A stretch of DNA of 64,000 nt from Natronoarchaeum philippinense. Its GTDB lineage: Archaea; Halobacteriota; Halobacteria; Halobacteriales; Natronoarchaeaceae. The notes beneath the pieces were generated by a model that was given only the letters and a program-made list of their open reading frames with translations, ran no database searches and was not told the DNA's origin. Every line of letters starts with the position of its first letter. The stretch's first letter is position 1. Location of the stretch: the NCBI RefSeq assembly GCF_900215575.1, contig NZ_OBEJ01000004.1, positions 1-64,000 on the forward strand, in the 5' to 3' direction. A program made the position numbers and the translations under genes. Shown in pieces: positions 27,120-35,000 of this stretch.

Positions 27120-27545
27120 TCACTCGATTGCGACGTTGATGACCGGCGCCGGCGAGTCGAAGATCACGTCCTGCGTGACGCTCCCGAACAGCGCCTTGCC
27201 GGTCGGCGAGCGCTGTCGGCCTCCGATAACGACGTACCGCGCTTCTTCGTCGTCTGCGTACGCTGCGATCTCAGTTCCGGGGTCACCGACGCGAACCGAG
27301 ATGTTGGGTTCTGGGTCCGAGTTGTCCAGCGCTCGGTCCACGAGATTCTCACCGACTTGCTGGACTTCGTAATTGTCAGTCAAGTCCTGCCCTTCGACAT
27401 CTTTTTCGAGCACTTCGACGAGCTCCGAGCGTTCTAGGACGTGAATCGCGTGCAGTTCCTCGTCGAGGTCGGCCGCGAGTGTCTGGGCCTCTGCGAGGAC
27501 TGTCGCTGCTCTGTCCGAATCGTCGATGGCTGCTACGATCGCCAT
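27120..27545 (-). CDS. UspA-family universal stress protein
   Basis: 141 residues of the USP alpha/beta fold: AIVAAIDDSDRAATVLAEA at the N-terminus and the ATP-site segment VIGGRQRSPTGKALFGSVTQDVIFDSPAPVINVA, close to the G2xG9xGS/T pattern. It likely binds ATP and acts in the cytoplasm. It is monocistronic, downstream of the convergent BCCT gene and upstream of the MFS gene on its own strand. The specific stress is not indicated. Confidence 0.88.
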   Translation of the reverse strand: MAIVAAIDDSDRAATVLAEAQTLAADLDEELHAIHVLERSELVEVLEKDVEGQDLTDNYEVQQVGENLVDRALDNSDPEPNISVRVGDPGTEIAAYADDEEARYVVIGGRQRSPTGKALFGSVTQDVIFDSPAPVINVAIE

Positions 27546-27711
27546 AGGAGACCAACGCGATCGACCTGCAAAGATGTTTCGGCGGTGCGAGAGTTAGACA
27601 GCCGGAACTAGCCAAGACGGCCCACCGAGAATATGTCGGTATCGTCAAGCTATCTCCCCCGTGGACGGCAGCAGCACGTCACGGTCGGCGTTGCGGGGGA
27701 TGGACCAGCAG

Positions 27712-28875
27712 TCACCGACTTCCGAGCCAGAGCAACGCGAGCATGGTCAGACCGAAACAGAGCAAGAGGCTGGAAAACGACACCGTGTAGCTAAACCGAG
27801 TGGCGACGGTCCCGACGTACGCCGGGCCGAGACTACCGACGGCGAAGTACACTCCTCGCAGCGCGCCGAGATCGCTGCCGACCGTCTCTTGGGCGAGAGC
27901 ATCGGTCAGGTAGACGAACATGACCGGCCAGATCGTGGTCAGGCCGACGGCGAAGACGACCAGTCCGACGCCGAGGCCGACGAGCGAATCGGTCCCGAGG
28001 ATGGCGCCGAGACCGACAATTCCGAACCCGGTTGCGCCGACGCCGAGGTTGATCGGACTCCACCGCTCGCAGAGGGCGCCGGCGATCGGCGTAACGAGCA
28101 TTCCGATGAGAAAGATGCTTGCGAACGCGACCGTCGCCTGAAACGATGTGAGCGACTTCTCGACCTGCAGAAACGTCGGTAGAAAGCTCGCGCTCCCCTG
28201 CCAGACGAAATTGAACACGGCCAAGACGAACAGGATCGCGTACGTCTCCCGGGATCGAAACAGTCGGGTCCCGACCGACTGCACGTCGAGGGGCACTCGC
28301 GAGACAGTGTACGGTTCGCGGTTGAGTCGATGCCCGCCGACAACGAGGACGCCGAGCAGTGCGACGACGGGCACGAAGGCGGCCCGCCACGCGGCGGCGC
28401 CGACGACGGTGATCGCCAACACCGCCGACAGCGCGCTTCCGAGGTTAGCGGCAGCATCCCTGATACCGAGGGCCTGCCCGCGGTTTTCGTCGAAGAGATT
28501 CTGCAGGAGTACGATCCCCGCCGGTTCGAACATCCCGTAACCGAATCCGATGAGACCGATGGCGACGATGAACAGCGGGAACGCGTTCGAGAGCACGAGC
28601 AAGAGAAAGCCCGCACCCATCACGCCTTGGCTCGCAAGCAAGACGACGTTCGACGACAGCCGCTCGGAGTAGCGACCGCCGGGGTACTGTGCGAGGGCGT
28701 TGCACGCCCACATGAACGAGATCGACCCGCCGGCCTCGGCGGCAGTGATGCCGAAATCGTCGATTATCTCCGGCAGCATCGGTGCGATAACGAGGATACC
28801 AGATAGGGAGACGACGATTCCGAGCGCGTGGAGGTTTAGCTGCTTACCGTTGTAGCCGTACAGTGTCTCTAACAT
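27712..28875 (-). CDS. Major facilitator superfamily transporter
   Basis: About 387 residues with 12 predicted membrane helices. The loop 2-3 motif reads YPGGRYSERLSS, a variant of GxxxDRxGRR, and the helix 4-5 region reads GFGYGMFEPAGIVLLQNLFDENRGQALGIRDAAANLG. The substrate is unknown. The ATG at 28875 is chosen because the hydrophobic core begins soon after; a GTG 45 bp upstream is possible. The EamA-like gene follows upstream on the same strand. Confidence 0.85.
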   Translation of the reverse strand: MLETLYGYNGKQLNLHALGIVVSLSGILVIAPMLPEIIDDFGITAAEAGGSISFMWACNALAQYPGGRYSERLSSNVVLLASQGVMGAGFLLLVLSNAFPLFIVAIGLIGFGYGMFEPAGIVLLQNLFDENRGQALGIRDAAANLGSALSAVLAITVVGAAAWRAAFVPVVALLGVLVVGGHRLNREPYTVSRVPLDVQSVGTRLFRSRETYAILFVLAVFNFVWQGSASFLPTFLQVEKSLTSFQATVAFASIFLIGMLVTPIAGALCERWSPINLGVGATGFGIVGLGAILGTDSLVGLGVGLVVFAVGLTTIWPVMFVYLTDALAQETVGSDLGALRGVYFAVGSLGPAYVGTVATRFSYTVSFSSLLLCFGLTMLALLWLGSR

Positions 28876-28988
28876 CGAGAGTCGATCCCCGGCGAGGTCG
28901 CTGTTTTTGACCACGACCACGTCCTCGCGGCCACCACTGTTCTCGTCTGCGGTCCGCAGTTGCCTGCCCGGTGTGGCGTCTCCATTGG

Positions 28989-29399
28989 CTACCTCGACAG
29001 CAGAATGACAGCGACGACCGCGAAGCCGAGGCCGGTGATTTCGACCATCGTCAGCGATTCGTCGAGAAAGACGACCGCCAGAATTGCCGTCCCGAGGATG
29101 TACATTCCGCTGATGCTGGTTGCGATGGCGGCGGAGCCTGATCCGAGGGCGAGGTAGTAGGCGATCGTTCCACCGCCGAGAAAGAGGCCTGCAACCAGTG
29201 CGATGCCGATACTACCGGGCGCAGCGACAATCGCATCCCCGCTGAACAGAACGTACGTCACGGCGACGCCGATGCCGGCCGTGTAGGTGTAGACGACAGC
29301 CTGTTCCGCCGGGAGACCGCCCGTGGCGACTTTGGCGAGAAACGCCCACCCGGTGTACAGAAGCATAGCTCCCACTGCAAAGGTAATGGTCTTGCTCAT
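28989..29399 (-). CDS. Half-size EamA/DMT membrane transporter
   Basis: 136 residues with about five membrane helices forming one EamA domain (ISGMYILGTAILAVVFLDESLTMVEITGLGFAVVAVILL is the typical end). Most EamA carriers have two such domains, so this one probably works as a dimer. It faces the saccharopine-dehydrogenase-like gene divergently and may export or import a related small metabolite. The substrate is unknown. Confidence 0.82.
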   Translation of the reverse strand: MSKTITFAVGAMLLYTGWAFLAKVATGGLPAEQAVVYTYTAGIGVAVTYVLFSGDAIVAAPGSIGIALVAGLFLGGGTIAYYLALGSGSAAIATSISGMYILGTAILAVVFLDESLTMVEITGLGFAVVAVILLSR

Positions 29400-29488
29400 C
29401 CGTGTGTTAGCGCTCTCAGTCGGGACAGATAGATGTTACGCAGCCAGAGATGCTGGCGAGCAGCGTATCGTGTTGCGCCGGGCCGTAG

Positions 29489-29497
29489 TTTTATATT
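29489..29497 (+). promoter_or_regulatory. TATA box of the saccharopine-dehydrogenase-like gene
   Basis: TTTTATATT about 32 bp before the ATG at 29525, in the 125-bp divergent region shared with the EamA gene. Confidence 0.55.
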
Positions 29498-29524
29498 GAT
29501 TCGGGTTCACAATCGAGTGAGTAC

Positions 29525-30772
29525 ATGAGTAGCAAGACTGTCGTGCTAGGCGGTTCTGGCGCGATGACGTCAGGATGCGTCTATGACCTTCACCAGACAA
29601 GTGACTTCGGCGAAATCGTCGTCGCGGACGCTGACGAAGAGAACGCGCGCCGTCTCGTCGAACTCGTCGACGACGACCGCGTTCGATTCGAGTCGGTCGA
29701 CGCGACCGACACGGACGACCTCGTCCGAGTGCTCGAGGGAGCCGACTACGTCGTCAACGGGCTGCCGTACCCCTTCGAGGAGAACGTCCTCGACGCGATG
29801 CAGGAAGTGGGCGATCTCACGGGCGTCGACCTGAACGCGTTCGACTTCGACGAGGTGCTCGATCGGTCCGACGAGTTCGCGGAAGCGGGCAATTCGCTGT
29901 GGTTCGCCAACGGCGGCCTCGTGAGTACCATCGCACTCGGGATGGTCGCCTGCGAGCGCTTCGACGACGTGTCCGACGTTAACTTCTACTGGGGGATGTG
30001 GCGCCTCCTTACCCAGACGACGCCTGGACTCACCGACACGGTTACTTATGAACACGACCCCGACGTCGACGAGCGGGCCAAGTGGGAAGACGGAGAAGTC
30101 ATCAACGACCTGCCGGCGTTCAGCGAAAAGCGGACGTTCGAATTCCCGGAGCCGATCGGCGAGGAAGAGACGTACGTCATCTCTCACCCGGAACCGATTA
30201 CGTTCCCGGAGGCACCGGTCGCACAGGAGAAGAACGTCGACCGCATCATCACACGCGGCGCGTGGCACGACGAGTGGAAGCGGTACGAGCGAACGCTTCA
30301 CGCGGCGAACGCCTTCGAGACAGACGCCATCGAGGTGGACGGAGCGGAGGTCGACCCGGTCGAAGTGATGCAAGAGCAAGTGAAATCACAGGGAGTCGAA
30401 CTCGAAACCGAGTGGAAGCCGCCCGAAGAGCTCTCCCCGGAGACGGAGTGGACTCCCCAGACCATCCTCTCGGCCGAGGTAACCGGGTCGGTCGACGGTC
30501 GCGACGACCGCGCAGTCTTCCACTTCGAGCAGCCGTTCCCGTTCTTCGGCGGGAACGACATCACGCTGATGCGCGAGTACGGTTGCTACGTCGGCGTCCC
30601 GCTGTCCGTGACGCTCCAGCTCATGGCCGACGGCGCAGTCGACGAGGACGGCATCTTCATCACCGAGACGAGCGGACTCGACGCGGACCGATACTTCGAG
30701 GAGATGGAAGATCGCGGATTCGATCTTATCGACGAACAAGTTCCTGAGCAGACCATTCGGGCACAGGACTGA
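29525..30772 (+). CDS. Saccharopine-dehydrogenase-like oxidoreductase
   Basis: 415 residues. The N-terminal Rossmann fold reads TVVLGGSGAMTSGCVYDL, followed by IVVADADEENA and ADYVVNGLPYPFEENVLDA, as in the LYS9/carboxynorspermidine dehydrogenase group. The catalytic domain contains FANGGLVSTIALGMVACERF. It would reversibly join or split an amino acid and an oxo-acid using NAD(P)H. The exact substrate (saccharopine, carboxynorspermidine, an opine-like compound) is not evident. It is single, divergent from the EamA and MFS genes, which might move its substrate. Confidence 0.83.
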   Translation: MSSKTVVLGGSGAMTSGCVYDLHQTSDFGEIVVADADEENARRLVELVDDDRVRFESVDATDTDDLVRVLEGADYVVNGLPYPFEENVLDAMQEVGDLTGVDLNAFDFDEVLDRSDEFAEAGNSLWFANGGLVSTIALGMVACERFDDVSDVNFYWGMWRLLTQTTPGLTDTVTYEHDPDVDERAKWEDGEVINDLPAFSEKRTFEFPEPIGEEETYVISHPEPITFPEAPVAQEKNVDRIITRGAWHDEWKRYERTLHAANAFETDAIEVDGAEVDPVEVMQEQVKSQGVELETEWKPPEELSPETEWTPQTILSAEVTGSVDGRDDRAVFHFEQPFPFFGGNDITLMREYGCYVGVPLSVTLQLMADGAVDEDGIFITETSGLDADRYFEEMEDRGFDLIDEQVPEQTIRAQD

Positions 30773-30866
30773 TCGACAGCCGGGACAAGCCGGGTACCGG
30801 AGCATCGTCTGAAAAACCGGAAAATATACGTATTTATACAGGCTGCATCTCTCGGACGCATCGTGT

Positions 30867-31502
30867 TTAGTTACGCGAGTTCCCCCAGACGGGGAAGGCT
30901 TAGAGCCACGATTCAGCGGTTACTAGTTCAACGTGGCAGAAACTATTGGTAAACGAAGACGTTCGTCGTTTTACCCCTCGAAAGATACGTTCGACAGCAT
31001 TTTGATTTCCATGACGAGCCGGGGGTAATCGGAGTCCTGCTCGTTGCAGTGCCGCCGCTAGATGTTGGGCATGATCGACGAGAAACACGGTGTCGCCGAG
31101 ATCGGATTTCTCACAAAGCTCTCGCAGAAATTGTTGCGATAATGCCGTTGTAGTCGTGGTAAGCAGCCGAATGTGCAGAAATTTGTTCGTTGTTGGATCG
31201 ACAGCAGCGTACAGCCAGAACTGTTGGCCGTTGATTCGGATCACCGTTTCGTCAAGCACAACGTGATCCGGACTCACGTCAGTCGCGGGCTGTAGACCGG
31301 CTTTGTGGACCCGGTCGTGAACGGCTTTCCGCGACCGTTCGACACCGAACTCCTCTAATTCTGAAACTGTATTCAAAAGTGATAGTTCAACCAATTGGAG
31401 CCGAATACCGAGCTCCATTAGCTCGCTCGGAGTCCGCTCTCGCTCTACAAACTCCAAGTCCATCCAGTCGCTACGACCGCTGAGGCGTTCGATTTCTGCC
31501 AT
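30867..31502 (-). pseudogene. Degenerate IS6-family transposase
   Basis: The frame from the ATG at 31502 encodes the haloarchaeal IS6 type: an N-terminal MAEIERLSGRSDWMDLEFVE, then the catalytic triad in VLDETVI (Asp), FLVDHA (Asp) and NAVERIFRGVKRRT (Glu). The residues around the second Asp (DHAQHL) and before the Glu (LRLPPARHGNQN) are unlike working copies as I know them. A stop after AESWL (30900-30902) interrupts the frame, which then continues AFPVWGNSRN to a second stop at 30867, matching the usual C-terminus. I see no clear terminal inverted repeats. It is probably an old, inactive remnant beside the parA cassette. Confidence 0.75.
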
Positions 31503-31661
31503 CAACCAACCGGAATCCGTCTCGCCCCACTTTTCAGCCGTAGCTAAACACGGCCCGACTCGATCCCCAAGCTCTACACCAGTGACCACTACAATAGGCT
31601 TCTATTGCAGATATTCTATCCCAGCAACCAGCGTACGACGCGAAATATGCAGACAAGTCAC

Positions 31662-31830
31662 CTATTGTAACTACCTCAGCTACCGCAACTACTCCAGCTA
31701 TTGCAACTACAGTAGCTCGCTTACCTGCAAAAGGTTTAGTATGGTTGCCCGACGCATACCGGACGATGCACGATACCCGAACCACCTACTGCAACTACCT
31801 CAGCTATTGCACCTATTGTAACTGAACCAG
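31662..31830 (+). repeat. 18-bp iteron array upstream of parA, candidate partition site/operator
   Basis: Three head-to-tail 18-bp units (31662-31679, 31680-31697, 31698-31715) follow the consensus CTAYYGYAACTACCTCAG. After a 70-bp interval come another unit (31786-31803), a half unit (31804-31812) and a diverged unit (31813-31830) that ends 2 bp before the parA ATG. A further half unit lies at 31602-31610. Direct repeats beside parA are the usual form of plasmid centromeres (parC/parS), and their overlap with the parA promoter suggests autoregulation by the partition complex. Confidence 0.7.
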
Positions 31831-31832
31831 CC

Positions 31833-32699
31833 ATGACGACAACAACCCCACGCGCCGTCGACGTCGTGATCCTGAAAGGCGGCGTCGGCAAGTCGACGAT
31901 TTCGATGAACCTCGCGCGCCAGCTCGCCGAACAACACCGCGTCCTGTTCGCGGATCTCGACCCGAACGGCCACGCAACCAACGGGCTCGGTTTCGAGGAC
32001 GCGTACCAAGCCGAGATCGACATCGGAGACGTGGTGCTCGATCAGGGAGACGCGACGCTAGACGATCTGATCCGGACGACGGAGTTCGGCTTCGACCTGT
32101 TGCCGTCGTCGAACTCGCTTGAGGATGTCGAGAACGACCTCAAGGGGGCAATCCAAGGCTCGGCACGCGTCAAATCCAACGTCGTCGACCCACTGTTGGG
32201 CGACGTATACGACTACATCGTGTTCGACAGCCCAGCGTATCCGGGTATGCTCAACAACAACGCGCTGGTTGCGACGGGGAACGTACTGATCCCGATCGCG
32301 CCGGGGTCGAGCGCAATCGGCGGGTACAAACGAACCATGGAACGGCTGATCGCACCGGCACAGGAGTACATCGACATCGATGTCCTCGCACTCGTTCCGA
32401 ACCAGATTCAGGATCGGATCGACCAGCAGACCGAAGCGCGCGAGCTACTGGAAAATCTCAACACGGCCGATTCGACCGAGGGGAAAGTCCCCGCGTTCGC
32501 GCGCATCACCGAATCGGAGTTCGAACAGATCGACAGCGGCGAGGTGACACCGCCGAAACCCGGCATCCGCCACCGCGCCGCTCTTTCCCGCTCGTTGAAA
32601 TATAATCAACCGCTGTTAGACTACGATCCGGAGAACGATCAGCTCGCCCACTTCGAGGAGTTGGCACGGATCGTCGAGAACGGGGGCATCGACCGATGA
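31833..32699 (+). CDS. ParA-family partition ATPase
   Basis: 288 residues. The deviant Walker A motif KGGVGKST is at residues 15-22 and the Walker B-like YDYIVFDSPAYPGML follows near residue 130. There is no N-terminal DNA-binding HTH, so it is of the short type Ib/SojA size class. It moves DNA by ATP-dependent patterning with a partner bound to the centromere. The coding sequence begins right after the iteron array and ends overlapping the next gene by 4 bp, a complete partition cassette layout. Its presence next to an IS remnant suggests a plasmid or integrated-element origin. Confidence 0.88.
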   Translation: MTTTTPRAVDVVILKGGVGKSTISMNLARQLAEQHRVLFADLDPNGHATNGLGFEDAYQAEIDIGDVVLDQGDATLDDLIRTTEFGFDLLPSSNSLEDVENDLKGAIQGSARVKSNVVDPLLGDVYDYIVFDSPAYPGMLNNNALVATGNVLIPIAPGSSAIGGYKRTMERLIAPAQEYIDIDVLALVPNQIQDRIDQQTEARELLENLNTADSTEGKVPAFARITESEFEQIDSGEVTPPKPGIRHRAALSRSLKYNQPLLDYDPENDQLAHFEELARIVENGGIDR

Positions 32700-33121
32700 C
32701 CGACAACCCCTTCGACGATCTCGGGTCGATCAGCGAGGACGATACGTCGTCGCCCGATCAAGTTCCGGAAGACGACGACCAGCCAGCAGAAGACGGGATC
32801 GGTGCCGCGACGGAACCGGCGGAGGATACGTCAGTCGATGCTGCCACTGGCGAGTCAGCCCCCGACGAGTCAAGTCCGACGAACGGCCCGGCGTTTCCCT
32901 ACGATGACGTGACCCAGCGCCCGCTGTACGCCCGGGAGGCTGCGTGGAACGCCTTCGAAGACGCACTGGAGATAGAGGTCGAGCAGACGCTCCGCGAACA
33001 CGGCGTGCGTGACGCGGCCGGCCGCGAACTGCACGACGCCGCGCTGCGAGTCGCAGCCGAACACCCCGAAGCAATCGCGGACCGCCTCCTCGAACTCCGC
33101 GGGGTCGACGTAAACCGGTGA
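32696..33121 (+). CDS. Acidic ParA-partner protein (putative centromere-binding factor)
   Basis: 141 residues and translationally coupled to parA (ATGA overlap). The first 65 residues are a disordered, highly acidic Asp/Glu/Pro-rich region; the rest (about 70-141) is a helical domain (YAREAAWNAFEDALEIEVEQTLREHGVRDAAGRELHDAALRVA). It has no ParB signature. By position it takes the ParB slot, as small unrelated partners do in many type Ib systems. DNA binding to the 18-bp iterons is a prediction. Confidence 0.72.
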   Translation: MTDNPFDDLGSISEDDTSSPDQVPEDDDQPAEDGIGAATEPAEDTSVDAATGESAPDESSPTNGPAFPYDDVTQRPLYAREAAWNAFEDALEIEVEQTLREHGVRDAAGRELHDAALRVAAEHPEAIADRLLELRGVDVNR

Positions 33122-33403
33122 CGGCGATACACAATTTCAGCAGACAGCGGCGTTTGTATCTACAGCCCCAGCTGAACGCCCAGCGTGCCCGACACGTCGG
33201 TCGCAAACGACTGAGTGAGTACCACCACACGAAAGTGATCACAGAGGTCAAAAGCGCGGTATCCAAGCAAAATAATCAAGCAAGTAAAATTAGGCATCCG
33301 GTATACAGAAATTACTAAAATTTACCCGAGGTCTACTTTTTCTCGCTGGCCCGTATTCGGAGAATTACGATAATGTTGGTTCGGTAAGGTGATGCTGCAC
33401 ACC

Positions 33404-34015
33404 ATGCAACGACGCACGTTCCTGAAAGTCACGGGCGGTGGCGCAACGGCAGCGGCAACCGGTATCGGTGCAGTGGCACTCTCCGGTAGTGCAGCGGCGT
33501 CCTCGAGCGGTTCGTTCACCGCAGAAAACGCCTCGGTCACGAACCACGATGGCGAGGTATCGAAGGTCACGGCGACGCCGACGGGCTCGGTGTCGTGGTC
33601 GAACTTCGACGAGGATGTGACGACGGTCGACATCACGATCGACTCGCGCATCCTGTCGTCCGACCAGAGCTCCGTCCTTCGCGGGTGGGAGCAGGTGTAT
33701 CACAACGCGTTCGCGCTTGACGGCTACGCCGACCACAGCAAGTCCTTCAGCGGGCAGTCGCTCGGGACCATCACGCTGTACGGCGGCGATAGTGGCCGCC
33801 CCGCCGATGCGTTCGACGAGCCCGACGACGGCGCCTCGAACGACGTGGTCGTGCAACTGCGCGTGAGCATCAACCTGCTGGGCGGCGACGGCAACCTCGC
33901 GGACCCACAGGACGAAGCGACAATCGTCGACGACCAGATCAAGTTCCGCGCGACCGCGACGAACGCCGAGGCCACCAGTGCCGCCAGTGGCTCGTTCAAG
34001 ACGGATATGAGCTAG
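33404..34015 (+). CDS. Small Tat-exported protein of unknown function
   Basis: 203 residues. MQRRTFLKVTGGGATAAATG is a Tat signal, with likely cleavage near SAAAS around residue 32. The mature part is an acidic, beta-rich domain with no recognised motif. The start at 33404 puts the twin arginines at positions 3-4; an in-frame GTG at 33389 would add five residues. A T-run follows the gene. It lies directly after the par cassette and may belong to the same acquired segment; a structural protein of a provirus or element is possible but unproven. Confidence 0.75.
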   Translation: MQRRTFLKVTGGGATAAATGIGAVALSGSAAASSSGSFTAENASVTNHDGEVSKVTATPTGSVSWSNFDEDVTTVDITIDSRILSSDQSSVLRGWEQVYHNAFALDGYADHSKSFSGQSLGTITLYGGDSGRPADAFDEPDDGASNDVVVQLRVSINLLGGDGNLADPQDEATIVDDQIKFRATATNAEATSAASGSFKTDMS

Positions 34016-34052
34016 ACGCCGTCCGTCGGGTGTTCGGACATTCGCGCGTCTC

Positions 34053-34058
34053 TTTTTT
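34053..34058 (+). terminator. T-run terminator after the Tat-exported protein gene
   Basis: CTCTTTTTTCG about 38 bp past the stop at 34015. Archaeal termination commonly needs only such a U-run. Confidence 0.5.
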
Positions 34059-34229
34059 CGAAGTCGTCAAGGACGGATGGTAATGCTCGTTGAGTCGGTC
34101 GTCGCCGAACGCGCGAGTTCGCCGGAACCACAACATGATAAAGTATCAAGTGTCTAGACGGCTCTGCGCTGCCAGTATCCGAAACTGAGACGACGTGTAC
34201 ACCCCATCGAAAGAGACGACCACTCGATC

Positions 34230-34949
34230 ATGTCACCAGAACAACTTATCGCAGACATCGAGCGAGCGCTGGAACCGGTACGAACCATCATGACGCCGAT
34301 CCTCTCGGACCCGTTCGTGATGGGACTCTGGAGCCTGCTCGTAGTGGCGGCTGTCGGGACGCTCTGGTGGGACATTCACGAGCGAAACCGGGCCATCCCG
34401 TCGATGATGAAAGGCGTCTGGACGCTCGTCGTAGTGTATTCGGGACCGTTCGGACTCGCGGTCTACTGGTACTCCGGGCGGACACAGATCTCCAACGACT
34501 CGCTGTGGCGCCGCGGCTTCCGATCGACGGCGCACTGCTACTCGGGTTGTGGCGCCGGCGAAGTCGTCGGCTTCGTGTTGCTCGCCGGCCTGCTCGCCCT
34601 CGAAAGCACGCTCGTCGTCACCGCGGGTACGTTCGGGTTCGCGTACCTGTTCGGCTACGGGCTCACGGTCGGCCCGCTCATGCAGGAGGGCGTCGGCTTC
34701 GGCGAGGCGATGCTCGACGCACTGTACAGCGAGACGCCGAGCATCACCCTCATGGAGGTCGCCGCCATCGGGACGGACCTGTTGATCGCGGGGCAGGCCC
34801 ACATCGGCGATCTCCTGTTTTGGGGCGCGCTCGTGTTCTCGCTGTCGGTCGGGTTCGTCGTCGCCTTCCCCGTGAACGTGTCGCTGGTCTACGCTGGCGT
34901 CAAAGAAGGGATGAAAAATCCCGCCGAACTCGGTCAACAGACGGGCTGA
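34230..34949 (+). CDS. DUF4396-type membrane protein
   Basis: 239 residues with about six membrane helices. The segment HCYSGCGAGEVVGF matches the conserved His-Cys...Gly-Cys motif of DUF4396 proteins, suggesting a metal site in the membrane. The family has no assigned function. The flanking charged loop WDIHERNRAIPSMMKGVWTLVVVYSGPFGLAVYW is also typical. It is a single gene facing the histidine kinase convergently. Confidence 0.82.
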   Translation: MSPEQLIADIERALEPVRTIMTPILSDPFVMGLWSLLVVAAVGTLWWDIHERNRAIPSMMKGVWTLVVVYSGPFGLAVYWYSGRTQISNDSLWRRGFRSTAHCYSGCGAGEVVGFVLLAGLLALESTLVVTAGTFGFAYLFGYGLTVGPLMQEGVGFGEAMLDALYSETPSITLMEVAAIGTDLLIAGQAHIGDLLFWGALVFSLSVGFVVAFPVNVSLVYAGVKEGMKNPAELGQQTG

Positions 34950-35000
34950 CGGGAGTACCGCGACGCCGCCACCGACCGAGCGGCGGCGTCAGCAAGCGAG

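Noticed and set aside
31662-31830. Repeats as a CRISPR array
   Set aside because: Units are 18 bp, directly adjacent and without unique spacers, and no cas genes are present; iterons for parA explain them better.
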